Assembly (NCBI RefSeq): GCF_023502345.1 | Contig: NZ_JAMFLX010000002.1 | Span: forward strand, 62,001 to 126,000 | Direction of reading: 5' to 3' | DNA: 64,000 nt | Source: Parendozoicomonas callyspongiae | GTDB lineage: Bacteria > Pseudomonadota > Gammaproteobacteria > Pseudomonadales > Endozoicomonadaceae | Shown here: positions 44,948 through 53,740 of the stretch, one piece after another | Numbering within the stretch: the first letter of the stretch is position 1 | How the letters are laid out: each line of letters starts with the position of its first letter | The notes under the pieces: model-generated | The model's database searches: none | What the model was told of the DNA's origin: nothing | Seen by the model: only the letters and a program-made list of their open reading frames with translations | Program-made: the position numbers and the translations under genes

Positions 44948-46711
44948 ATGTCCTTCCAGTTGCGCCCCTACCAGAAAGAAACCGTTCAGAGTGTTATCAG
45001 GCACTTTCGTAAAACAAATGATCCTGCAGTTATCGTCCTGCCGACAGGTGCTGGAAAAAGCCTGGTTATCAGCGAACTTGGCCGTATAGCCCGGGGCAGA
45101 GTTCTGGTTCTGGCTCATGTCAAAGAGCTGGTAGAACAGAACCATGCCAAATATGAGAGTTATGATCTGAAGGCTTCCATTTTCAGCGCCGGTTTAGGCC
45201 GAAAGGAAGCCGCTGAGCAGGTGGTGTTTGGAAGTGTTCAGTCAGTAGTCCGAAACCTTGCTGAGTTTAATGACAGCAGTTTTACCCTGCTGGTTATCGA
45301 TGAATGTCACCGGGTTTCGCTGGAACAGGACAGCAGCTATCACAAGGTGATCAGTCATCTGAAAAAACAGAATCCCAACCTGAAAGTGCTGGGACTGACT
45401 GCGACGCCTTACCGGCTCGGTATGGGCTGGCTGTATCAATACCATTACCAGGGAAAGGTTCGAACCGAAGAAAAGCGATTTTTCTCAGACTGTGTCTATG
45501 AGTTGCCACTGTCCTACATGGTGGATAATGGATATCTGACACCGGCAACAGTGATTGATGCTCCGGTGGTCTGGTATGACTTCACCCGCTTGCAGACCGA
45601 TTCTTTTGGACGTTACCGGGACGATGATCTGAACCAGCTTTTAAAAGGGGAAGGGCGGGCGACCAGGCAGATTATCCATAAGGTGATAGAGGAAGCAGAG
45701 CAGCGGCAGGGCGTTATGATCTTTGCTGCAACGGTTGATCATGCCCGGGAGATTCTGAGTTATCTGCCTGAAGAAGAGGCCGCCCTGATTCTGGGAGAGA
45801 CGCCTGGGCCGGAACGTGATGCCCTGATTTCATCTTTCAAAGAACAGCGTTTGAAATATCTGGTCAATGTCGCTGTTCTGACTACCGGATTTGATGCCCC
45901 CCATGTTGATCTGATTGCAATACTGCGCCCAACAGAATCCGTCAGCCTTTACCAGCAGATTGTGGGACGTGGTCTGCGCCTGAGTGATGGCAAGGATGAT
46001 TGCCTGGTTATGGATTTTACCGGCAATCATTACGATCTCTACAGTCCGGAAATTGGCGGCCCGAAACCGGACTCGAAAAGTGTTCCTGTCACTGTTCCCT
46101 GTCCGGTCTGTGGATGTCAGAACGAGTTCTGGGGCATTGTTGATGGTGACGGTGATCTGGTTGAACATTATGGTCGTCGGTGCCAGGGATTTACCACCTA
46201 TGAAGATGGGGAGCGAGAACGTTGCGACTTCCGCTTTCGCTTTAAAGAGTGTGGTGCCTGTAATGCCGAAAATGATATTGCTGCACGCCGATGCCATGAA
46301 TGTGGCAAAGCCCTGGCTGATCCCGACGATAAACTGCGTGATGCTCTCAATCTTCGCAACGTCACGGTGATTCGCTGCTCTTATATGGCAATGTCACAGG
46401 ATAAAGGTAAAGCCGGGCTGCCAAGAATCAAAATTAGTTATTTCGACGAAGAAGGACTGGAGATCTGTGAGTATTTCTATCTCGATACACCGGCACAGCA
46501 GGGGGCGTTTTACCATAAGTTCGGAAAATTGCACCAGATAAACCGGGGCGAACCGTTTCGTGCTGTGTCACCCGAGCAGGTTGTCAGTGAAAGTAAGAAG
46601 TTCCGTAAGCCGGACTTTGTTATTGCCGAAAAGGACAAACGACACTGGCGCATTCGGGAAAAGATTTTTGACTATCAGGGACGCTATCGAAACGCAGTGG
46701 ACGCAGATTGA
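44948..46711 (+). CDS. radD: DNA repair helicase-like protein RadD
   Basis: RadD (YejH) is a superfamily 2 ATPase that helps repair double-strand breaks and interacts with SSB. The 587 residues match the E. coli length (586). Helicase motifs are in order: LPTGAGKSLVI (Walker A), VIDECHR (DECH box), LTATPYR and QQIVGRGLRLS (motif VI). A Cys-rich zinc-binding segment follows (CPVCGCQNEF, then CGACNAENDIAARRCHECGK). It is a single gene. Assignment is by domain order and length. Confidence 0.92.
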   Translation: MSFQLRPYQKETVQSVIRHFRKTNDPAVIVLPTGAGKSLVISELGRIARGRVLVLAHVKELVEQNHAKYESYDLKASIFSAGLGRKEAAEQVVFGSVQSVVRNLAEFNDSSFTLLVIDECHRVSLEQDSSYHKVISHLKKQNPNLKVLGLTATPYRLGMGWLYQYHYQGKVRTEEKRFFSDCVYELPLSYMVDNGYLTPATVIDAPVVWYDFTRLQTDSFGRYRDDDLNQLLKGEGRATRQIIHKVIEEAEQRQGVMIFAATVDHAREILSYLPEEEAALILGETPGPERDALISSFKEQRLKYLVNVAVLTTGFDAPHVDLIAILRPTESVSLYQQIVGRGLRLSDGKDDCLVMDFTGNHYDLYSPEIGGPKPDSKSVPVTVPCPVCGCQNEFWGIVDGDGDLVEHYGRRCQGFTTYEDGERERCDFRFRFKECGACNAENDIAARRCHECGKALADPDDKLRDALNLRNVTVIRCSYMAMSQDKGKAGLPRIKISYFDEEGLEICEYFYLDTPAQQGAFYHKFGKLHQINRGEPFRAVSPEQVVSESKKFRKPDFVIAEKDKRHWRIREKIFDYQGRYRNAVDAD

Positions 46712-46833
46712 TAGGTTGTTGAAGTGGAGACTGTTCGATGTGTTCGGATAGGGGAAGTGTGGGGTAGAGATTATTCTGTAGGTGACAGTGTCACGACTCG
46801 TCACTTTCTCGAGGGAGGCCTCAGAGGGGGAAT

Positions 46834-46866
46834 GTATGGAGGTCCTGGTGGGACAGGCCTCCATAC
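46834..46866. other. Inverted repeat between radD and arfB
   Basis: GTATGGAGG pairs with CCTCCATAC (9 bp, 15-base loop) in the 203-bp gap between the convergent radD and arfB genes. There is no T run on either side, so it is not a standard terminator, though its position suits one. Confidence 0.4.
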
Positions 46867-46914
46867 GCTTTGCTCCAGTGACTGATAAACATGGTCTTTT
46901 CTTGGCTGCTGACA

Positions 46915-47328
46915 TTAATCATAAACTCTTCCTCGCATAGATTTGATATTGCTGCGTTTTGCCTTGCCCTGAAGGCGTCTCTCTTTCGATGCCCTGGTTG
47001 GTTTGGTAGCCACTCGCTTTTTCTGCACACGGTTGACTGAGCAGATCAGTTCCCGAAGCCTTTCAAGTGCGTCAAACCGGTTCTTTTCCTGGGTCCGAAA
47101 CTTCTGGGCCTTGATAACAATAACGCCATCTTTGGTAATGCGGCTGTCTGACAGCTTCATTAAACGGCTCTTGTAAAAACCAGGCAGAGATGAAGCCTGA
47201 ATATCAAAACGCAGATGAATGGCACTGGAAACCTTATTGACATTCTGGCCACCGGAACCCTGGGCGCGAATAGCGGATATCTCTATTTCATCATCAGGAA
47301 TAGAGACGTTGCCGGATATTACCAGCAT
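46915..47328 (-). CDS. arfB: Alternative ribosome-rescue factor ArfB (YaeJ)
   Basis: ArfB enters stalled ribosomes with its basic tail and hydrolyses the peptidyl-tRNA. ATG 47328 is fixed by a perfect AGGAGGT 5 bases upstream, giving 137 residues, the usual size; a longer in-frame reading is rejected. The release-factor GGQ motif is in [20 protein letters not shown], and the C-terminal tail is rich in Lys and Arg ([20 protein letters not shown]), as required for entry into the mRNA channel. Confidence 0.96.
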   Translation of the reverse strand: MLVISGNVSIPDDEIEISAIRAQGSGGQNVNKVSSAIHLRFDIQASSLPGFYKSRLMKLSDSRITKDGVIVIKAQKFRTQEKNRFDALERLRELICSVNRVQKKRVATKPTRASKERRLQGKAKRSNIKSMRGRVYD

Positions 47329-47533
47329 TGTGACCTCCTTGTGATCATATGTTGTTTTGTGGCGTGTATGATACTCCTCCGGCTCCAGCTTTCTATGGAC
47401 TTTTTTCATAAAAGGATAAAATACATCGCTATAACCGTTGGTTTTCCAATTCCAAGAGCCGTTCAATCAATGGATACCTGCTATTGGATTTTTATATTGG
47501 GATATCACTATCAATATTGAAACAGGAACGTAT

Positions 47534-47830
47534 ATGCCAGCAAATCAGCAGAAATGGATGCTGTACCTGATCCGCTGCAACGACAAGACTCTCTACTGCG
47601 GAGTGACCACTGATGTTAGGCGACGTTTCAAGGAGCATCAGAGTGGGGGAATAAAGGCGGCCCGTTACCTGCGAGGACGCAGTCCTTTGACTCTGGCCTT
47701 CCATACAGCGGCAGGAAACCGGTCTCAGGCGTTAAAACTGGAATACCGGGTTAAGAAATTAACCCGGGCCAGGAAAGAAAAATTAATTTCTGGGAAGTTA
47801 CAACTTCAATCACTTCTTAATGATGATTAA
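47534..47830 (+). CDS. GIY-YIG domain protein (YhbQ-like)
   Basis: This is a 98-residue stand-alone GIY-YIG nuclease domain of the UPF0213/YhbQ type. The core reads WMLYLIRCNDKTLYCGVTTD, with the catalytic Arg in DVRRRFKEHQ and the late Glu in ALKLEYRVKKLTR. ATG 47534 has AGGAA upstream. The last 14 bp overlap the convergent aminotransferase gene. The cellular role of these small proteins is uncertain; a nuclease function is suggested by the fold. Confidence 0.9.
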   Translation: MPANQQKWMLYLIRCNDKTLYCGVTTDVRRRFKEHQSGGIKAARYLRGRSPLTLAFHTAAGNRSQALKLEYRVKKLTRARKEKLISGKLQLQSLLNDD

Positions 47831-49010
47831 GAGAGCGCTCTAATTCTGCCACACCTGCAGGTACATCAACTTTTGCTCCCAGCGTCTGCATGCTCGCACC
47901 CAGGGCGTGAACGGTTCGGAACAGGTGATGGGATCGACACTGTTCTCCCATCTGACCAATCCTGACAATATTCGGTCCAAATGATCCGGCAATTTCTACC
48001 CGATGGACTGTCGAGATATGTTCCAGAAGCTGTGGGCCATTCACATCGGCAGGTAATTCGATACCAATCACTGATGGCAGGCGGGCTTGTTTGGGGACAT
48101 ATAGATCGAGACCCATAGATTCAATGGCATTTTGTAATGCGCTTGAGCAGCGTTTATGGCGAAGTATCCGGCCCTGCAGGCTCTCTTCGCAGATAAGACG
48201 CAGAGCTTCGTGCAGGGCCAGCAATCCGGAAACGGGAGCTGTGTAGTGGTATCCCTTTTGATGCCAGAACTGACGGGCAAGACGGGCATCAAGACACCAG
48301 TGCGGCATGGGTTCGGTGCGGGACTCAATTCTTTGCCAGGCAGCTTGAGAAAATGCAATCAGTGAAACGCCTGGAATGGAGGAGAGCCCTTTCTGGCCGC
48401 CGGTAATAATGGCATCGACTTCCCACTGATCCATATCCAGTGGCATGGTGCTGAGAGTGCAGACGGCATCGACAACCACAAGAGTGTTGTGCTGTTTTGC
48501 CAGTTGACAGACCTGGGCAAGCTGACGGTTCCAGACTGTATTGGAAGTTTCACCCTGAACAAGGGTCAGAACATCAAATGACTGTTTACTGAATAGTTTT
48601 TTCAGCTCATCAGGATCAATATCACTGCAGTCCGGAACCTGCACCCTGGTCACATCACCGCCAACCCGCTCGGCCATTTCCGCAAGACGGCCACTGAAAA
48701 AACCATTGTTGATGCTTAAAACCTTGGTTCCAGGCCAAACCAGATTGGTAATAGCCATTTCCATAGCTGCAGACCCGGGGCCGGCAACACCCATAATATG
48801 TTCTGAACGGGTCTGGAAAACATAACGGGCCATGGATTTTACCTGGTCCAGAATCCTGGCCATGGTTGAGCCCAGATGATTAATCACCACAGTGTTGGCG
48901 GCTGCTACTTTGGCCGGAACAGGCACAGGCCCTGCTCCCATCAACAGTAAAGGTTCATCTGGCAGTATCTGGTCCAGCGGAGTCACTGAAGGTATATCAA
49001 CAGGGTTCAT
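47817..49010 (-). CDS. Class V aminotransferase (alanine-glyoxylate / serine-pyruvate type)
   Basis: This is a PLP-dependent aminotransferase of fold type I, class V, with 397 residues from ATG 49010; an upstream TTG would add eight. The PLP Lys lies in ITGGQKGLSSIPGVSLIAFS, the cofactor Asp in TLVVVDAVCTLS, and the N-terminal LLLMGAGPVPVPAKV is typical of the alanine-glyoxylate aminotransferase group. The amino donor and acceptor cannot be fixed from sequence. It lies just downstream of the thioesterase gene on the same strand (about 27 bp gap) and may be cotranscribed with it. Confidence 0.92.
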   Translation of the reverse strand: MNPVDIPSVTPLDQILPDEPLLLMGAGPVPVPAKVAAANTVVINHLGSTMARILDQVKSMARYVFQTRSEHIMGVAGPGSAAMEMAITNLVWPGTKVLSINNGFFSGRLAEMAERVGGDVTRVQVPDCSDIDPDELKKLFSKQSFDVLTLVQGETSNTVWNRQLAQVCQLAKQHNTLVVVDAVCTLSTMPLDMDQWEVDAIITGGQKGLSSIPGVSLIAFSQAAWQRIESRTEPMPHWCLDARLARQFWHQKGYHYTAPVSGLLALHEALRLICEESLQGRILRHKRCSSALQNAIESMGLDLYVPKQARLPSVIGIELPADVNGPQLLEHISTVHRVEIAGSFGPNIVRIGQMGEQCRSHHLFRTVHALGASMQTLGAKVDVPAGVAELERSLNHH

Positions 49011-49037
49011 GGCGGCCGGTTTCTTGTTGTTCAATAT

Positions 49038-49526
49038 TTATGTTCTGCGTTTTGGTGTCCAGGCCCAGATCATTTCGGCTTTTATGGGTTCTACACCTTT
49101 GCCATCGGTGATGGTGCAGGCTACGGTCAGCTCGCCTTTTTCCTGAGTACGGATGTTTTGTATCTGTTCATCTGTAATGTGGGCTTCACAGGTTATATCG
49201 CCTGAAGATCGTTTTACAAAATCGATATTCATGCTTTTGATAACAGGAACAGAAGTATCCGGTGTATTCATTCCTATCAGGAAACCTGTGGCGGTCTCGG
49301 CTGTCAGGGCCATGGCACAGGCATGGACAGTGCCAATATGATTTCTGTTCCGGCGCAGGTTACGGATGGTGATACGGCTTTCAGAATGGTTCAGCTTTTC
49401 AATACGCGCACGGGTTGTCCCAACGAGTTTTACATTGGCCCCAAGCACTGTACTGACCAGCCAGACCCGCAGGCCTGAAGGCGCTTTATTGCAGAGAGAA
49501 ACAATGCGGCTCATACGATTCGCCAT
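49038..49526 (-). CDS. DUF4442 hotdog-fold thioesterase-like protein
   Basis: This 162-residue protein has the hotdog fold of acyl-CoA thioesterases of the DUF4442/PaaI type. The key segment is RNHIGTVHACAMALTAETAT, in which the helix after HIG aligns with the catalytic region of related proteins. ATG 49526 (MANRMSRIVSLCNKAPSG) has an AGGAAAC site upstream. It precedes the class V aminotransferase gene on the same strand. The substrate is unknown. Confidence 0.88.
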   Translation of the reverse strand: MANRMSRIVSLCNKAPSGLRVWLVSTVLGANVKLVGTTRARIEKLNHSESRITIRNLRRNRNHIGTVHACAMALTAETATGFLIGMNTPDTSVPVIKSMNIDFVKRSSGDITCEAHITDEQIQNIRTQEKGELTVACTITDGKGVEPIKAEMIWAWTPKRRT

Positions 49527-49614
49527 GGTGTTTCCTTATAATTGTTATCATTTGCGGTTGCAGAATACCTTTGAGATCTGTGATCAGCAAGCGCAGAACT
49601 AAGCGTATTTTGAG

Positions 49615-49925
49615 TCATTTCAGCGATATACGCGCAGTATTTTCAGGTTTCCGTTTCAGTGAGAGCAGGAGGCAACAGAAAATATTGACTGCCAATCCCC
49701 ATAGCCCTGCATGAATATTCATTGGAAACCTTTGGCCGGTAACAAGAAGGTAAATGTATACCATCAGGCCAGAACAGATACCCAGCAGAATGGCTCTGGC
49801 AGATAAGAACTGATAATGAAGGTAGAGAACAAACGCCGGAAAACACTACAACAAGGCTTCCAGCTTAAACTCAACCAGATGCCACAACGATATATCTCTG
49901 TGCATGGTCGCTCCAGCCAGAACTA
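49615..49925 (-). pseudogene. C-terminal remnant of a sodium:solute symporter (PanF/SSS family)
   Basis: The minus-strand frame ending at 49615 reads like the last 75 residues of an SSS transporter: FPAFVLYLHYQFLSARAILL, then GLMVYIYLLVTGQ and GLWGLAVNIFCCLLLSLKRK. An in-frame TAG at 49846-49848 interrupts the same frame, which continues upstream to about 49925. There is no start codon or N-terminal half. It follows a YhdT-like fragment, the usual partner of such symporters, so a two-gene locus has lost most of its length. Confidence 0.5.
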
Positions 49926-50120
49926 TTACTGTTGCCAGTTCACATTCAAAATGGCAACTAACAGTGAACAGGTAAGGGTGCGAACGACCCATAAAGGCAG
50001 CCCAGGAATGAGCTCAGTAGGCTGACTCGGTTGGTCGAACCACGGGATCGCGTAAAGAGCTAAAAAAATCATCAAAAGATAATTCAGCCTCAGGCACCAT
50101 TTAATCTTTGTATTCGCCAC
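49926..50120 (-). pseudogene. YhdT-like (DUF997) small membrane protein, truncated
   Basis: A GTG at 50120 opens 64 codons with two membrane helices (LNYLLMIFLALYAIPWF and GLPLWVVRTLTCSLLVAILN). The spacing and the GLPLWV turn recall YhdT, which precedes panF in many bacteria. It ends in two stops just before the helix should finish, and the expected end (HRDISL, compare YRDIPL) appears in the next frame, so a frameshift is likely. It might still be a short real gene. Confidence 0.45.
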
Positions 50121-50220
50121 GATTTTTATTCATATCCGTCTGCATTTATGCAGAGACTGTAGATTAAGACCTGAGGTCGCAGTGGTGAACTAAGATCACT
50201 CTCTCTTGGGTTTACATTCG

Positions 50221-52185
50221 GTGAACAAGATTGAGGTGAAGTGGTTCTTCAGTTTGTTTTGGATTTGTTTTCTAAACCTGACTGTGGCGGTAGCTCCTTC
50301 TTATGGAATGTTCGCTCCTAAAAGAAATAATCTAACCGCCAATGACTATCTATCAGGAGGACCTGAAAATGATTCTGGCGGGGCGGATGATTCAGAAGAG
50401 CATATTAGAGCGGACCCATCAGAAAACCTTATTAGCCCCACACAGGTAGAAGAGTTGTTTGCCAGACTGGATGTTTTAGTGATTCCAAGGGCAAACCCTT
50501 TTGATGTAACTAAAGCAATTACATGTCCCAATAATGAGATTCCATCCTCGAATCTTTCGGAAACACCTTTGAGCCCAAGCCATTCTGATGCCCTACCCAG
50601 CTATGTGTATGATGACCGCAGCGAATCAACGTCTCCCGTTACCATATGCTCCGAAAGCAGTTTCACTAAGGGTCATATGGTATTGCCCTGGCTTGGCAGG
50701 AAATCTCCGGATACTACTCCCCAGAATTCGCCAGGAGGAGCAAGTCGATACGTTGTTGCTTCATGCGCACATTGTGGAGAAAAACTGGGTGATGAAGGAT
50801 TGGCTCTATCTTTTTCTCTTTCCTGCCAGCTTCGCTATACCTGTCCGGACTGTTTAATTGCCCACGTTCATATGATGTTATGGATAGATAACATCATTCC
50901 TTACTGCCCCTGCTGTAGAACCGATTACAGCGAACAGGAAGTGGAGGCGATCTCGAAAGATGAGCGTTATGTTACCCGGTTCAGGGAGTTGAGGGCTGCG
51001 AAGGATCGATATAAGGCTGACCCAGCAGTGAACGGTATGCCAAGCCTTATGCCGACATTTCGGTGTAGAAATTGCCAAAATGGCACCTTAAAGCCACATA
51101 TTCTGGGTAATCATGAAGCCGTAGATCAATGTTCAAGATGTGAAGCAGTTTTCCTTTTCAAAGAAGCTGATGGTTTTATCAAGTGTGAACAGATTGCCAT
51201 GGATGAATCGGGGGCAGAGGGCGGTGTCGACTCAGCATCAGATACAAGTTCTGAAAGCGGTATTGGGACGGCTTCGGATATGACATCTGAAAGTGGGGAT
51301 AGTCTGGCCACTGAAATGGCTGACTTATCTCTGTTCGAAGGTTCACTGCCCGCCACTGCCGCTCCCTTACCAAAGCCTGAACCGATACGTCAGATATTTG
51401 TTGATATGGCTGCCTGTCAGCCAGATGCCATGGCTTTGGAAGATGTGTTCGATTATGGGGCACAAAACTGTGAAATCTGTTTTGACCAGCTGACAAAAGC
51501 AGATCATGGGTATCTGGCAACCTTGCCATGCCGGGAGCACTGGGTATGTCAGGCCTGCTATAAAGAGCATATTGTACATTGTGTGCGTGATAAGAAGCTG
51601 CCCAGCTGTCCCGCCTGTGATATCGAACTGGATACGGTTGATATGGAGATGATTACCGGCAGTAAAGATATGGAGAAACAGTACAATGATTTTCTGCTGG
51701 AGCAGTTAATCATGACAGATCCCAGTTTCTTTACCTGCACCAAACCGGGTTGCGGGATGTATGCTTTTCGTCCGGTTTTGAAAGAAGGACAGACAGAAGA
51801 TGTAAACTGCTCAAAGTGTATGACCCAGTATCACTTTTATGGCAAGAAACACAGCCGCTATGCCCAGCTTCTTGATAAAGCCGCAGAAAAGGAACAGCTT
51901 GAGAACTATAAAGTGATCGCTGAACAGGTCAGGCAGGGCAATATGAAACTATGCCCCAAATGCAAAACAGCTATTGAGAGAACCTATGGTTGTGCGCATA
52001 TGACCTGCCAGCAATGCAAACATCACTTTTGCTGGGTCTGTCAGAACAGCTGGGGGCTGGCAGGCTATACCACCCACGCCATGTGCAGCACATCAACGGG
52101 ATATTCACCGTTTCGGATCAAGGTGGTGACAATGCCGAGCTTTAATCCGGAATCAGAAGAACGCAAAAAATGTCGCCTGATGTAA
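50221..52185 (+). CDS. RING-IBR-RING (RBR) E3 ubiquitin ligase-like protein with C-terminal CaaX motif
   Basis: RBR proteins are eukaryotic ubiquitin ligases that pass ubiquitin through a Cys in RING2. This 654-residue protein has RING1 starting at C417 (CEICFDQL, ending CPAC), an IBR (FFTCTKPGCGMYAF, VNCSKCMTQYHF), and RING2 from C578 (CPKCKTAIERTYGCAHMTC), where C591 sits at the position of the catalytic Cys. The last four residues are CRLM (C651) after ERKK, a CaaX-type prenylation signal. An N-terminal Cys array (C182/185, 208/211, 229/232, 282/285, 304/307) looks like a second, degenerate RING1-IBR. A signal-peptide-like segment (WFFSLFWICFLNLTVAVAP) lies near the N-terminus. The start is uncertain: GTG 50221 is chosen, with TTG 50206 and GTG 50236 also possible. 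It is a single gene beside pseudogenes. Ligase activity in a host and export are inferred. Confidence 0.9.
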   Translation: MNKIEVKWFFSLFWICFLNLTVAVAPSYGMFAPKRNNLTANDYLSGGPENDSGGADDSEEHIRADPSENLISPTQVEELFARLDVLVIPRANPFDVTKAITCPNNEIPSSNLSETPLSPSHSDALPSYVYDDRSESTSPVTICSESSFTKGHMVLPWLGRKSPDTTPQNSPGGASRYVVASCAHCGEKLGDEGLALSFSLSCQLRYTCPDCLIAHVHMMLWIDNIIPYCPCCRTDYSEQEVEAISKDERYVTRFRELRAAKDRYKADPAVNGMPSLMPTFRCRNCQNGTLKPHILGNHEAVDQCSRCEAVFLFKEADGFIKCEQIAMDESGAEGGVDSASDTSSESGIGTASDMTSESGDSLATEMADLSLFEGSLPATAAPLPKPEPIRQIFVDMAACQPDAMALEDVFDYGAQNCEICFDQLTKADHGYLATLPCREHWVCQACYKEHIVHCVRDKKLPSCPACDIELDTVDMEMITGSKDMEKQYNDFLLEQLIMTDPSFFTCTKPGCGMYAFRPVLKEGQTEDVNCSKCMTQYHFYGKKHSRYAQLLDKAAEKEQLENYKVIAEQVRQGNMKLCPKCKTAIERTYGCAHMTCQQCKHHFCWVCQNSWGLAGYTTHAMCSTSTGYSPFRIKVVTMPSFNPESEERKKCRLM

Positions 52186-52246
52186 CAAAACTGGCACACA
52201 GCCAGTTCTGTAAGGGAAGATTAAAGCGTTACCTTTTTCAGAAATT

Positions 52247-52480
52247 TCAGATTCCGGATTTTCGACACACTCGGAAAAAGTTAACCACTCGGGCAATTAG
52301 AGTACTGCGGGTGGTGTCGCCTTTGTTCATCCAGGTTTCCAGGTCGTCAACGGCATCGTGCTGGGCATTCTGGCGCAGAGATTTCAGCTCGGTTTCCAGA
52401 GCCTTCACTTCCTGCTTGGCAGATTTAATACGCGCCTTCAGGGCTTTGCGTTTTTGCTTGAACTCTTTGAGCTCGTTCAT
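52247..52480 (-). CDS. Small 77-aa coiled-coil protein downstream of the Na/Pi symporter
   Basis: ATG 52480, with GGAG about 12 bases upstream, opens 77 codons: a highly charged helix (ELKEFKQKRKALKARIKSAK, continuing as QEVKALETELKSLRQ) with heptad-like Leu/Ile spacing, and a basic end (VVNFFRVCRKSG). It follows the symporter gene by 17 bp on the same strand, so it is probably cotranscribed. I recognise no family; it could be a small regulator or structural partner. Confidence 0.6.
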   Translation of the reverse strand: MNELKEFKQKRKALKARIKSAKQEVKALETELKSLRQNAQHDAVDDLETWMNKGDTTRSTLIARVVNFFRVCRKSGI

Positions 52481-52497
52481 TCAATCAACTCCGGAAA

Positions 52498-53661
52498 TCA
52501 GTCTGTAATAAAAATCAACAGGCCAGGCAGAATAAAGAACACACCAAACACATAACCAAAAACAATGGTCTTACTGCGGCAGGCAAGCTGGGCAAAACGG
52601 CGTGCAGTGTTGTAGGGAATAACCCGTAGCTTGGGGATACCATAAATCAGGACAACGGCACCGGTATTGAACATCAGATGCACCAGGGCTATCTGCAGCC
52701 CCTGCATGGCCAGTGCACCGGTTACGGTGGTTGCCGCCAGCAGCGCGGTGATACAGGTGCCGATGTTGGCACCAAGAGTGAACGGATAAACATCCTTCAG
52801 GCGGAAAATACCGCTGCCAGCCAGGGGAACAATCAGGCTGGTGGTAGTTGAGGATGACTGAACCGCCACAGTAATCAGGGCACCGGAGAAAATACTCTTC
52901 ATGGCACCATTACCAATAGCTTTATGAAGCATATCCTTGGCGCGTCCAATCATCAGTTTCTTAAGGATCTTGCCCAGGATGGTGATGGAAACAAAGACAA
53001 ATACCAGACCGGTCAGGGCCAGTGCCACACCGCCGTAGTTTCCGGGCAAAACGGAAAAGGCATCTGAGAACAGATGAATAACTGGCTTGGTCATGGGTTT
53101 CACAAAATCGAAACCACTCATTTTAACGCCGGAAGAGCCGGGGCTGTACACCTCATGGGCTAGAGACGAAGAGAGCTTTTCCAGGAAACCGGTCGCCATT
53201 TCCAGCGGCATAAAGATAAACACGGCCATCAGGTTAAAGAAACCATGAACGGTCGCGGCAGCAAAAGAGCGGCGGAACGTTTTGCGTTTGCCAAGACTGC
53301 CCAGGCTGACCAGTGTCGCCGTCATGGTGGTGCCAATATTCACACCAAGGATCATCGGGATGGCTACGGCTACAGGCATACCGCCACCAACCAGACCGAC
53401 AATAATTGAGGTCACGGTGCTGGAAGACTGAACCACGGCCGTTGCCATGGTACCAACAATAAGTGCCATAAAAGGGTTGGTCGCAAATTCAAACAGCTGG
53501 GCAGCTGCTTCAGGGCCACCGGCAGCCCATTTAAACCCTGAACCAATCATACCTACTGCAACCAGCAGCAGATAAATCATTCCGATAACAGTGGCCCACT
53601 GAAGAGCATCGCTTTGACTTTGGTTAAACTCTTCAGATTTAACCGCTTGTACTGATTCCAT
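52498..53661 (-). CDS. Na+/phosphate cotransporter family protein (NptA-like)
   Basis: This is a sodium-coupled phosphate transporter of the PNaS/NptA family in the inner membrane, with 387 residues. The diagnostic QSSST repeats occur twice (AVVQSSSTVTSIIVG and VAVQSSSTTTSLIVP), one in each inverted half, with GVNIGTTMTATLVSLG and GANIGTCITALLAA after them. ATG 53661 (MESVQAVKSEEF) is preferred, with GGAA nearby; ATG 53688 has no ribosome binding site. A Pho-box-like site lies about 80 bp upstream, suggesting induction under phosphate starvation. A 77-aa gene follows. Confidence 0.93.
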   Translation of the reverse strand: MESVQAVKSEEFNQSQSDALQWATVIGMIYLLLVAVGMIGSGFKWAAGGPEAAAQLFEFATNPFMALIVGTMATAVVQSSSTVTSIIVGLVGGGMPVAVAIPMILGVNIGTTMTATLVSLGSLGKRKTFRRSFAAATVHGFFNLMAVFIFMPLEMATGFLEKLSSSLAHEVYSPGSSGVKMSGFDFVKPMTKPVIHLFSDAFSVLPGNYGGVALALTGLVFVFVSITILGKILKKLMIGRAKDMLHKAIGNGAMKSIFSGALITVAVQSSSTTTSLIVPLAGSGIFRLKDVYPFTLGANIGTCITALLAATTVTGALAMQGLQIALVHLMFNTGAVVLIYGIPKLRVIPYNTARRFAQLACRSKTIVFGYVFGVFFILPGLLIFITD

Positions 53662-53740
53662 TCTCAATTCCAGATGAATAAAACCCATATGGGTGCGGCG
53701 GTTACTTTATTGATCATCAATCTGGAAGCAATTAGTGGTT

